From JAABRU01 sp050180235 (GTDB lineage Bacteria > Desulfobacterota > Desulfobacteria > Desulfobacterales > Desulfococcaceae), in the NCBI GenBank assembly GCA_050180235.1, contig JBFXEJ010000076.1, positions 1 to 31,004 of the forward strand: a DNA stretch of 31,004 bases. The letters are read 5' to 3'. Position numbers and translations under genes: made by a program. Positions 16,580 to 23,528 of the stretch are shown here, one piece after another (position 1 is the first letter of the stretch; every line of letters begins with the position of its first letter). The notes under the pieces are model-generated. The model was given only the letters and a program-made list of their open reading frames with translations. It was not told where the DNA came from and ran no database searches.

Positions 16580-16595
16580 TGGCACGGAAATTGAA
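16580..16595 (+). promoter_or_regulatory. Possible sigma54 (-24/-12) promoter before the 64-aa gene
   Basis: TGGCACG-GAAA-TTGAA matches the -24 box and has the correct spacing, but the -12 box reads TTGAA instead of TTGCA, losing the usual GC. It would give a leader of roughly 105 nt. Weak support. Confidence 0.3.
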
Positions 16596-16709
16596 TGTAC
16601 AGATGGCAAAGGCATTTACAATCGGCAGCGTTCATATATCCCCTGTTCAGAGGCGGGACAGGGGAAACCGGGGAAGAGAGGATCATTTTCTGCGTTACAG
16701 GAGGATATT

Positions 16710-16904
16710 ATGAATCATATACCCGTGAGAATCGAAGATACAAGCCTGGAAGTTTTTGCAAGAATCGCCCGGTCGGAAGCACATAAATACGACTGTTCAA
16801 TGGATATTGACTATTCCGGAACCAACAGAAACATCCGTATGCGCGGAGACTGTGCCTGCGGCCCGCATATTATGGAAGAACTGAAAAATATTTTTATAAA
16901 ATAA
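16710..16904 (+). CDS. Orphan 64-aa conserved-looking protein of unknown function
   Basis: I do not recognise the family. The product is soluble, MNHIPVRIEDTSLEVFARIA..., with a predicted helix (SLEVFARIARSEAHKY), a strand pair (CSMDIDYSGTNRNIRMRGDC) and a C-terminal helix (HIMEELKNIFIK): a compact alpha/beta domain with three Cys (CS, DCACG). The gene is credible because AGGAGG sits at the ideal distance from the ATG and a strong terminator follows its stop. It is the only plus-strand gene between the IS region and 27.9 kb. Confidence 0.75.
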   Translation: MNHIPVRIEDTSLEVFARIARSEAHKYDCSMDIDYSGTNRNIRMRGDCACGPHIMEELKNIFIK

Positions 16905-16957
16905 TGTAACAGCGGGGTGTCTGTATGGTAAAACTCATACACAGACCGGGGAAGGAT

Positions 16958-16996
16958 AAGGGCTGCGGAACCGATCCGCAGCCCTTAATTTTTTTT
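16958..16996. terminator. Strong intrinsic terminator after the 64-aa gene
   Basis: AAGGGCTGCGGA (16958-16969) and TCCGCAGCCCTT (16975-16986) form a perfect 12-bp stem with a 5-nt loop, followed by AATTTTTTTT. It lies between two convergent genes and may also help end the minus-strand DUF362 transcript from the other side. Confidence 0.9.
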
Positions 16997-17018
16997 AATA
17001 TCTCCGGAATCTGCACTT

Positions 17019-17981
17019 TCAGACCTCTGCTGTCCGGATTTGCAGATTTTCCGTATCCATGCGCCCCAGTCCCCGCTCATGGGCAAGCCGGATGTGCTTT
17101 ACCTGCCGAGGTTCAAAGCGTTTGCCGTACCATTCAAACATGCTGACCGTATGGGCATCGGCTGCCACCATATCAGAGGACGCGAGCACTGTCCGCATAT
17201 TCAGCACTTTGCCGGGCCCGCCCGGTCCGCCGGTGGAAAGAACACGGGAGGCATCCACCACCACCAGATCAGGTTTGAGCAGCGTGGCCAGATCCGCAAT
17301 GGATTCATGCAGATCATAGCGGCTGTGCATAATGCCCCGATCCCAGATCAGTCCCATCATCCCCTTCATGGACAGACTGACCCCGGCACCGCTGTGTGAT
17401 TTGGCCGCAGGCGCGGCAATGAGAACGTCAGCCTCCAGCACATCCTGCATCACATCGGTTTCCTTCATCTGCACCCCGCGGGGAATCCTCACAGATTTGT
17501 AGAAATCACTGTCTGTAATGGCATAGACCGTATTGCCGTTAAACACCTCACAGGCACTTTTGATGCCTTCGATACAAAGTTCCCCGCGGCGGAGAGGATG
17601 ATCCAGCACACGGATTCTGGCAGCACCGGCTTCTTTGCACATGGCCACAAGTTCCCGCACCACTTCCGGATGGGTATTGCTGGCCTCTTCGGTTTGGCTG
17701 GAAAAACTCATATTTGGTTTGATAACAACCCTGCTGCCGGGTTTGACAAATCTGCCAATCCCGCCGATGAGCTCCACAGCCCTGCGAGCTGCCGGGCCCG
17801 GATCACCTTTGGCAATGCCGATATCCGGGAAATCAGCACCGGACAGGGATTTGGGAAAGGAAAATCCGGATGCCGCACCTGCCGAAATAAGTAACGCCCC
17901 TTTGATCTGCTGTTGCAGAAACTGACGGCGGTTCATGTTTTGGGAAAGAAAAAGCGAGTTGAAAAAATGTTTTGCATTCAT
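17019..17981 (-). CDS. DUF362-family protein with twin-arginine signal
   Basis: A 320-aa protein of the DUF362 family, exact reaction unknown; family members are often linked to Fe-S/redox proteins, though no ferredoxin domain is fused here. The N-terminal MNRRQFLQQQIKGALLISAG is a Tat-type signal (RRxFL plus a hydrophobic stretch), implying folded export. Family-like segments are VVIKPNMSF, THPEVVRELV, ARIRVLDHP, AAPAAKSHSGAGVSLSMKGM and DLVVVDASRVLSTGGPGGPG. I keep the start at 17981 since AAGGGGGCAGG precedes it; a start at 17936 (the RR Met) has no ribosome site but would give a more normal signal length. It is preceded at 180 nt by a hypothetical gene on the same strand. Confidence 0.8.
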   Translation of the reverse strand: MNAKHFFNSLFLSQNMNRRQFLQQQIKGALLISAGAASGFSFPKSLSGADFPDIGIAKGDPGPAARRAVELIGGIGRFVKPGSRVVIKPNMSFSSQTEEASNTHPEVVRELVAMCKEAGAARIRVLDHPLRRGELCIEGIKSACEVFNGNTVYAITDSDFYKSVRIPRGVQMKETDVMQDVLEADVLIAAPAAKSHSGAGVSLSMKGMMGLIWDRGIMHSRYDLHESIADLATLLKPDLVVVDASRVLSTGGPGGPGKVLNMRTVLASSDMVAADAHTVSMFEWYGKRFEPRQVKHIRLAHERGLGRMDTENLQIRTAEV

Positions 17982-18097
17982 TCCTGCCCCCTTTGTCCGG
18001 ATATTGTGATCCTGAATGATTTGCGAAATTTTTCGCTCGGTTATTTGTTACAGACAAATAAACGGCCTGGGGCGGGTTCGTTCCTGCCCCCTTTGCC
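17978..18097. repeat. Duplicated ribosome-site sequence in the DUF362 leader, with hairpins between
   Basis: TTCCTGCCCCCTTTG occurs twice (17982-17996 and 18083-18097), about 101 nt apart. The first copy is the ribosome site of the DUF362 gene. Between them lie TTATTTGT-tacag-ACAAATAA (8-bp perfect stem) and GCGAAATTTTTCGC. The upstream copy is followed by ACG, not ATG. Confidence 0.5.
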
Positions 18098-18161
18098 ATA
18101 ATTTCAGAAGATAATGCCGGTGACGGATGATTCAAAACAAAAATGGGGATATTTGCACAAA

Positions 18162-18545
18162 TCAGGACAGAAACTTCAGGCATTCACAAAGATTGCTGTA
18201 ATTCTCCTGCGGGATCGGTTCCCACGGAACTGAGGGATAAAACTGAAGAGCGGAACTTACATCCGGGGAAAAAACCTTTCCCGCGTTAAGTACCGGTTCT
18301 TTCAGAATGTATTTGAATTCTCCGCCCAGATCAATGATCATATCCGGATTTTCATGCTCCTCGTGCATTTCCACCATTAAAAAGGGCCTGATCATGCCGG
18401 TCCCTTTGACCTGCCGCAGCCCCTGCTGATTCTTCCAGACCTCTATAAAGGCTTTTTCCACAGCAATGGCACGATGATCCGGCGACATCAGAAAAGCCCG
18501 GACAACAATATATTCTCCCTCTTCAAACGGAACCCACTGATTCAT
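18162..18545 (-). CDS. Hypothetical protein, 127 aa
   Basis: Not recognised. It is a soluble, acidic, beta-rich protein (MNQWVPFEEGEYIVVRAFLM..., EMHEEHENPDMIIDLGGEFK) with no signal, TM helix or known motif. The C-terminus has two close Cys (NLCECLKFLS). The ATG at 18545 follows GAGAGGGGGA, a good ribosome site. It may be cotranscribed with the DUF362 gene 180 nt downstream, but hairpins in between leave this open. Confidence 0.65.
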   Translation of the reverse strand: MNQWVPFEEGEYIVVRAFLMSPDHRAIAVEKAFIEVWKNQQGLRQVKGTGMIRPFLMVEMHEEHENPDMIIDLGGEFKYILKEPVLNAGKVFSPDVSSALQFYPSVPWEPIPQENYSNLCECLKFLS

Positions 18546-18723
18546 GAACTAATTCCCCCTCTCTGCTGTATCTTGTTTTTCAGGATGTACTGCAACTGTA
18601 TTCAATCGTTACAAAAACACTTTGTTTTGTCAACAGATATTTTCCGGATCAGGCTTATGCTGCGGATGTCAGAAAGTAAAATCTGAATTTTTTGCGCTGA
18701 TCCGTTAAAAACGCCGGACTGTT

Positions 18724-20676
18724 TCAGTGATTTCCATTTCCATGTGCCTGTCTGCGGCCTGCTTTTTTATCATCCGTTTCGGACAGGGCATCAGCCAGTT
18801 CACGGTATTCCCCGCGGCTGATGCTGCGTTTTTCCCAGATGAGTTTATGCCAGATTTCAGCTTCCCGTTCAAAAACAGCGTCAAAAGCGGAATTCCGGTT
18901 CAGATAATTATCTGTAAATCCTTTTACTTTTGTTGAAAACCGCCTGAACACATCCGGCCCGTAATGATCATACCACAGCAGTGTGTGTGCGGTGGAAAGG
19001 GAACCTGCCCAGGGATAGGGATTGAACCACCAATGCCGGGAAATACTGCTGATCGCTGTATCTGTTTTATCCCTCTCCCGCTCTGTCTTGGCAGGTTTTT
19101 CTTCGGAATAAAACAGACCTGTCCCCAGTTCATCGCCTTTGACCTGCCATATTTCGCTGATTCCGAATTTTTCCGGATTCCGGCTTATCACGGAGCCGTG
19201 ACTCAAATCAAAGCGTCCGCAGTGAAAAAGGGAAATATGCTCCCGCAGATCCCGGATGAACTGAATCGTAGCGTCCGCGTCTGCACAGGTTTCAGTGGGA
19301 AAATCCGTGAAGCACATGGCTTCCACCGCAATGCCTGCTTTGGACAAATGCACAATGACCCTCTGCATATCCTTTACGGAAATGCCCTTGCTGATTAGGC
19401 CCAGCACACGCGGGGAAGCAGATTCAATTCCCAAAGACATGCTCAGAGCGCCGCCTTCTGCCAGAATCCTGCACAGCTCTTCAGAGGCCAGATAAGGTTC
19501 AGCCCGGATGTCTGTTGCCCACCGGCATGCAATTCCCGCGTTTTTGAAAGATTCAGCGAGCCGCACAGCGGTTGCCGGAGCAATGGTATCCTGGGAAAAA
19601 TAAAAAATCCTTGCGCTGTATTGTGCCATCATCTGCCGGATATGCTTAGTGATCTGCCCAATATCCCTTTCCCGATAGGGAGCCGTGCCTTTTTCTGTCA
19701 GTCCGTAGTGGCAGAACGCACATTTCCCCCAGTAACAGCCGCGTGTTGTATCATAGGGCAGAATCAGTTCCGGTGAAAAATAACTGGTCAGCGGAAGTCC
19801 CTGAAAATCCGGGGGAGGCAGAGAGCAAAGATCGGTCATCCGTGTTCCCATGATGATCTCCGGCGGAGTCTGACCGCTTTCCCGCATATGTATCAGATTC
19901 AGCAAAGCGGTTTCACCCTCAAACAGCACTGCGGAATGAAAGGGATACAGCACACGTTTTTGTGTTTTTTCATCAAGACGTATCAGCAGTTGCGTAATCG
20001 CGGGGCCGCCTGCTGTGATATGCACATCCGGAAAACGCTTCCGGATCATCCGGGCCAGAGACCAGCCAGGCTGCATCTGTCCGGGAAAAACAATGGAAAT
20101 GCCGACCGTGCGAACCTGTTCTGCGGCCAGCCTTTCCATGAGTATTTCTGAAAAATATTGGTGAAATGGATTTCTTTCAGGCAGAGCGTCATATTCTGTT
20201 TCAGAAGGGGTGAGAAAACCGAAAGGTGTATGGTATCCGTCAAAATCCATATGCAGAGGGGTAAATGCCGCACTGATCAGACGCAGTGCTTTTTCAACTG
20301 TTCCGACTGCCTGTTCATAGCAGACCGGATCAAAAAAAAGTCTGCCGGATTTATCCCGCAAAACAGCCAGAGCCCCTGCTGTATGATCCGGTACATTCCT
20401 GCAGTGCTGATGGGCATCTGACAGCACTGCCATTGCAAGCTGTTTTGTATGGCTGAGCGTTTTCTGCCGCCGCAAACGGTGCAGCCGTTTTTCCACCCGC
20501 TCATAAAAATCCCCAAGCCGATCTTTTTGCAGCAGGTATTCAAACGCGCCGATATTGGCATCCATCTGAATCACATCTTCACCCGCAGCGCGCAGAAAAG
20601 CTGTCAGCATGGGAACAGAAATATAAGGAGCCGTAGGATCACACACCGGAGGATAAATCAGAACCGTTTTTCCCAT
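18724..20676 (-). CDS. B12-binding-type radical SAM protein
   Basis: A 650-aa radical SAM enzyme of unknown substrate. The N-terminal part (about 1-275) is a Rossmann-like cobalamin-binding-type region (VLIYPPVCDPTAPYISVPML, VGISIVFPGQMQPGWSLARM, ITAGGP) without an obvious DxHxxG motif, so any B12 would bind base-off without a His ligand. The cluster motif is GCYWGKCAFC (C314, C319, C322), a CX4CX2C spacing seen in B12-radical SAM families. SAM-binding strands follow (FYFSQDTIAP, LSMSLGIESASPRVL). The C-terminal 150 residues are Trp-rich and unassigned. The frame is open to 20709, but those first 11 codons come from the terminal repeat of the adjacent MITE-like element, so I take the ATG at 20676 (20688 is possible). 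Confidence 0.85.
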   Translation of the reverse strand: MGKTVLIYPPVCDPTAPYISVPMLTAFLRAAGEDVIQMDANIGAFEYLLQKDRLGDFYERVEKRLHRLRRQKTLSHTKQLAMAVLSDAHQHCRNVPDHTAGALAVLRDKSGRLFFDPVCYEQAVGTVEKALRLISAAFTPLHMDFDGYHTPFGFLTPSETEYDALPERNPFHQYFSEILMERLAAEQVRTVGISIVFPGQMQPGWSLARMIRKRFPDVHITAGGPAITQLLIRLDEKTQKRVLYPFHSAVLFEGETALLNLIHMRESGQTPPEIIMGTRMTDLCSLPPPDFQGLPLTSYFSPELILPYDTTRGCYWGKCAFCHYGLTEKGTAPYRERDIGQITKHIRQMMAQYSARIFYFSQDTIAPATAVRLAESFKNAGIACRWATDIRAEPYLASEELCRILAEGGALSMSLGIESASPRVLGLISKGISVKDMQRVIVHLSKAGIAVEAMCFTDFPTETCADADATIQFIRDLREHISLFHCGRFDLSHGSVISRNPEKFGISEIWQVKGDELGTGLFYSEEKPAKTERERDKTDTAISSISRHWWFNPYPWAGSLSTAHTLLWYDHYGPDVFRRFSTKVKGFTDNYLNRNSAFDAVFEREAEIWHKLIWEKRSISRGEYRELADALSETDDKKAGRRQAHGNGNH

Positions 20677-20695
20677 TCTTTTTCCCATTCCCCAA

Positions 20696-20912
20696 TACCA
20701 ATTCGCCATTGATTTGATGCAATATTGTAAGTTTTCCGCTGTTTTGTCTGTGCAAAAAAACCGCTCCGCTTAATTTTTGCACTCCTCCGGAAGTTTTTTT
20801 AACCGTTCCAAGTGTGCAAAAAACCGCTTCGACTAATTTTTGCACTCCTCCGGATTTGCATTCCGGATTGTCTGTGCAAAAAACCGCTTCGCTTAATTTT
20901 TGCACTCCTCCG
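20696..20912. repeat. MITE-like element copy C, right end missing, with three tandem hairpin units
   Basis: The left end TACCAATTCGCCATTGAT matches the other copies. Instead of one, it carries three copies of the roughly 41-nt unit (20749-20790, 20813-20852, 20872-20912), each with GTGCAAAAA...TTTTTGCAC and CTCCTCCGG. No right terminal repeat is seen before the acsE terminator. Read on the minus strand, each unit would encode GGVQKL(S/V)(E/G)AVF-type peptide, which explains a spurious 99-codon frame here. Confidence 0.8.
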
Positions 20913-20922
20913 GTCCACACTG

Positions 20923-20962
20923 CAAAAAAAAACCCCATCCGGACGGACAGGGTTTTTCTTTA
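20923..20962 (-). terminator. Intrinsic terminator of the acs operon
   Basis: On the minus strand AAAAACCC (complement of 20950-20957) pairs with GGGTTTTT (complement of 20928-20935), with an inner TCCGGA, and is followed by an uninterrupted T-run (20923-20932). It lies about 20 nt past the acsE stop and marks the end of the operon. Confidence 0.85.
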
Positions 20963-20982
20963 TTTTATATCTGGGGTAGGGA

Positions 20983-21909
20983 TCAGACGTCCAGCCAGGA
21001 ATCGGAAAACAGGGTTTTTCCAAGAATGACGTTTGCAGATTTCACATAGTTCTGCAGTTCTTTGGAAAGGCTGCCCATATCCACAGGTTCATCATTCATA
21101 ACCTTTTTTATCACATCCATAATGTCTTTGCGTCTGCCGTGTGCCATGTCCATAGTGATGTCGTCCTTGCAGTCTGCAATAAAGGACTTCATGCCGTGAT
21201 GGCACAGCATGGAGGTGAAGGTGACATTCATAACATGGCGCAGATTGTCCGGAATGCCGCTGGAAATATTGGAAACACCGCAGGTGCTCATGGCTCCCGG
21301 CATGATTTCCGGCAGCATGTCCATAAAAGTCATCAGGGAAATGGCCTGGGGCTGCTGAATGTTCACCGGTGTGACAATGCCGTCCACCCACATCTGGTCG
21401 TTTTCAACACCGGCCTCGTTGGCTATGGTCATCAGTTCCACCAGCAGAGCGGCCCGTTCATTTTCATCACGGGGCAGACCCTCAGGCCCCCACATCAGAG
21501 CGCAGAAATCCGCACCAAACTCGGCGGCCATAGGAACCATAGCCTCATAACGCGCGGGACGCACCATAATGGAGTTGATCATGGGGGGCATCTTGCACTT
21601 GGGCAGAGCTGCCCGGATGGCCTCAATATTGGATGTATCCAGCACCAGAGGAATATCATCCACAACTTCCTGCACTGTCTGAACCACCCAGGGCATGAGC
21701 TCATGTCCGTCCTTTTTGGAAGGCCCCAGGTTGATGTCAATCAGATCCACGCCTTTTTCCTTCTGGGTCAGCGCTTCCTTCTGGATGGGTTTGGGATCGC
21801 GTTCCTTGTAGGCTCTGCCGATCTCTTTTCCGATTACGTTCAGACTCTCTCCGATAACCCAGAATTCACCCTCATTCAGCGGTCGCAGAACATCTTTCAG
21901 TTTTGCCAT
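20983..21909 (-). CDS. acsE: Methyltetrahydrofolate:corrinoid iron-sulfur protein methyltransferase
   Basis: Transfers the methyl group of 5-methyl-tetrahydrofolate to Co(I) of the corrinoid protein AcsC/AcsD, linking the methyl and carbonyl branches of the Wood-Ljungdahl pathway. The 308-aa product is a pterin-binding TIM barrel: FWVIGESLNVIGKEIGRAYK, VDLIDINLGPSKKDG (pterin-site Asp), PLVLDTSNIEAIRAAL, PPMINSI and ADFCALMWGPEG. It is about 45 residues longer than the Moorella enzyme, with the extra length at both ends. The ATG at 21909 follows CTAGGAGGAAG. It is the last gene of the operon, 150 nt after acsC. Confidence 0.95.
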   Translation of the reverse strand: MAKLKDVLRPLNEGEFWVIGESLNVIGKEIGRAYKERDPKPIQKEALTQKEKGVDLIDINLGPSKKDGHELMPWVVQTVQEVVDDIPLVLDTSNIEAIRAALPKCKMPPMINSIMVRPARYEAMVPMAAEFGADFCALMWGPEGLPRDENERAALLVELMTIANEAGVENDQMWVDGIVTPVNIQQPQAISLMTFMDMLPEIMPGAMSTCGVSNISSGIPDNLRHVMNVTFTSMLCHHGMKSFIADCKDDITMDMAHGRRKDIMDVIKKVMNDEPVDMGSLSKELQNYVKSANVILGKTLFSDSWLDV

Positions 21910-21999
21910 AAAAACTTCCTCCTAGCCAGGTTTGATTGGATTAAACAACAAAAAGACCCCCCGGCGCCCTGAGATGCAGGGGGGAAATATCTCTGAGAT

Positions 22000-22032
22000 C
22001 CCCCTTCCCCTGTCTGAGAAAAGGGAAGGGGG
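22000..22032 (-). promoter_or_regulatory. Strong hairpin between acsC and acsE
   Basis: CCCCCTTCCC (22000-22009) and GGGAAGGGGG (22023-22032) form a perfect 10-bp stem, 28 nt after the acsC stop. A second GC-rich pair (CCCCCC / GGGGGG, 21957-21984) follows. Neither has a T-run on the minus strand, so mRNA processing or differential stability of acsE versus acsC is likelier than termination. Confidence 0.5.
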
Positions 22033-22059
22033 AGCAATGAACAGAAAATCAGACTGCTA

Positions 22060-23403
22060 TCAGACTTTGGATTTCAGGAACGCAGGAATGTGTGCAGCCT
22101 CTCTGGGACCAACTGTGACGGTCCATCCGGCCAGTTCCTCTTCCACATCACCCGCGATGGCGGCAGCATATCCCGGAATGATGAGTTTTTTGTGCTTGAT
22201 CTTGCTTTCAATGCCGGATTTCTTCACGAACATGCCCACTTCATCTCCGTTGAACTTGCCCGCTGCCCAGGCTGTAAGAACAGACAGACCTTCCGAGTCT
22301 TTGACCAGGAGCCAGCTCGGAACCTTGCTGCCTTCCACTTCACCGGATACGATGAAATAGGTCAGGGCAAAGTTGGTGGTGACCAGCACCGGTGAATTCT
22401 CATCCGGATTGCCAATGGGATAAATCCCCTCTGTCACAGTCATGGGACGCTGGGGATCAGTAAAGATGTTCAGACGTTCCAGCAGCAGCGGGAAAATGCT
22501 CTCACCAGTGAAATCCGACAGAACCACAATCGAGCCGTATTTGGCAACAAACATAGCAGCAATCATGGTTTCCATTTCCAGATTCGGGGCCATTTCGCAG
22601 GGGAAAGCGATGGTGGGGAAACCCAGTTTCCGGTTCAGGTCTTTCAGTGCGGAACGTCTCATGGTCACCTGATCTTCCAGAGCTTTTTTCACTTCCCTTG
22701 CACCGGAATCCAGAATGATTTTTTTGTGTCCCATTGCCACCAGTTTGTCGGTCAGGGGCTGCAGAGCTTCCACAGAATCGGCTTTTACCACAATGGGCAG
22801 ATCATTTTCTTTGGCTATCACGGCAAATGCATCAATATTGGCAGCCGTGGCAGCACAAATCACCGGTCTTTTGAACTTGCAGGCATCCACACCGGCTTTC
22901 ATCACATCCGCTTTGTCGGACATGAGAATCACGTTAAACTCTGATGTTTCAGCGATGGTTTTGGCGGTTTTGGCAAAAGCGTCTTTGTTTCCGCTGACAT
23001 CTTTCACAGCAACCAGTTCGGGTCTCAGGTTGAGACCGACACGCTCATACTGAAGAGCGTTCCATGATTTGAGTTTTTTCTCCAGATCCGCAGCAGAAAT
23101 GTCAGATTTGACCGTGGCCGCGAAAGCAGTGGAGTTGAAAAAGGTTTTTTCATGACGGCAAAGCACGGTTTCGCCGCCCACTGTGCGTTTGCGCACACCT
23201 TTTCCAAGTTCCACAGGCAGGATCGGCGGAGCCGAGGCTTCCGCAAGTTTTTCCCGCGCTTCATCAGACACGTAGGGACAACTGTCCAGTTCGGCCTTGC
23301 CGGATGCAAGATTCATGGCAAATGCCAGACAGGTGGGAACACCGCATTCTTTGCAGTTGGTTTTCGGCAGGAGTTTGAAAATCTGAATACCGGTTAATGC
23401 CAT
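22060..23403 (-). CDS. acsC: Corrinoid iron-sulfur protein large (gamma) subunit
   Basis: Carries the [4Fe-4S] cluster and the cobamide of the methyl carrier that delivers CH3 to acetyl-CoA synthase. The N-terminal cluster motif is visible as C17-x2-C20-x4-C25-x16-C42 (TNCKECGVPTC ... DSCPYV), identical in spacing to the Moorella protein. A TIM-barrel middle (VGLNLRPELVAVKDVSGNKD) and a C-terminal cobamide-binding domain follow (VLVTTNFALTYFIVSGEVEG, IPGYAAAIAGDVEEELAGWT). The 447-aa length is normal. The ATG at 23403 follows AAGGAGA. It sits 125 nt after acsB. Confidence 0.96.
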   Translation of the reverse strand: MALTGIQIFKLLPKTNCKECGVPTCLAFAMNLASGKAELDSCPYVSDEAREKLAEASAPPILPVELGKGVRKRTVGGETVLCRHEKTFFNSTAFAATVKSDISAADLEKKLKSWNALQYERVGLNLRPELVAVKDVSGNKDAFAKTAKTIAETSEFNVILMSDKADVMKAGVDACKFKRPVICAATAANIDAFAVIAKENDLPIVVKADSVEALQPLTDKLVAMGHKKIILDSGAREVKKALEDQVTMRRSALKDLNRKLGFPTIAFPCEMAPNLEMETMIAAMFVAKYGSIVVLSDFTGESIFPLLLERLNIFTDPQRPMTVTEGIYPIGNPDENSPVLVTTNFALTYFIVSGEVEGSKVPSWLLVKDSEGLSVLTAWAAGKFNGDEVGMFVKKSGIESKIKHKKLIIPGYAAAIAGDVEEELAGWTVTVGPREAAHIPAFLKSKV

Positions 23404-23483
23404 TCTTTATCTCCTTAATATACAGATGTCAGGTCCCGTATCTCTGATCCGGGACGGACACCGGTATGGATTCTTTTGGTAAG

Positions 23484-23504
23484 GGAGCGGCTGACAACCG
23501 CTCC
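23484..23504 (-). promoter_or_regulatory. Hairpin between acsB and acsC
   Basis: GGAGCGG-CTGACAA-CCGCTCC is a perfect 7-bp GC-rich stem 24 nt after the acsB stop, without a T-run. With the 22000-22032 hairpin, each of the two longest gaps of the operon holds a strong stem. Confidence 0.45.
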
Positions 23505-23528
23505 GTATTTCAGTTCATAATTCCGGAT

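Larger units (their letters stand above)
15941..16709. other. Repeat-rich gap between the PAS gene and the 64-aa gene
   Basis: It contains a 145-bp palindromic element, a pair of roughly 110-nt imperfect direct repeats, and a possible sigma54-type promoter. No convincing gene: a 60-codon minus frame at 16297-16479 lies on the direct repeat and has no ribosome site. Confidence 0.6.

Noticed and set aside
20749..20912. Three regularly placed repeats resembling a tiny CRISPR array
   Set aside because: Spacers are about 20 nt and partly similar, the same unit occurs singly inside MITE copies, and there are no cas genes.
20639..20938. 99-codon minus-strand frame with GGVQKL...AVF repeats
   Set aside because: It is only the translation of the tandem hairpin units of the MITE-like element and runs into the radical SAM start region.
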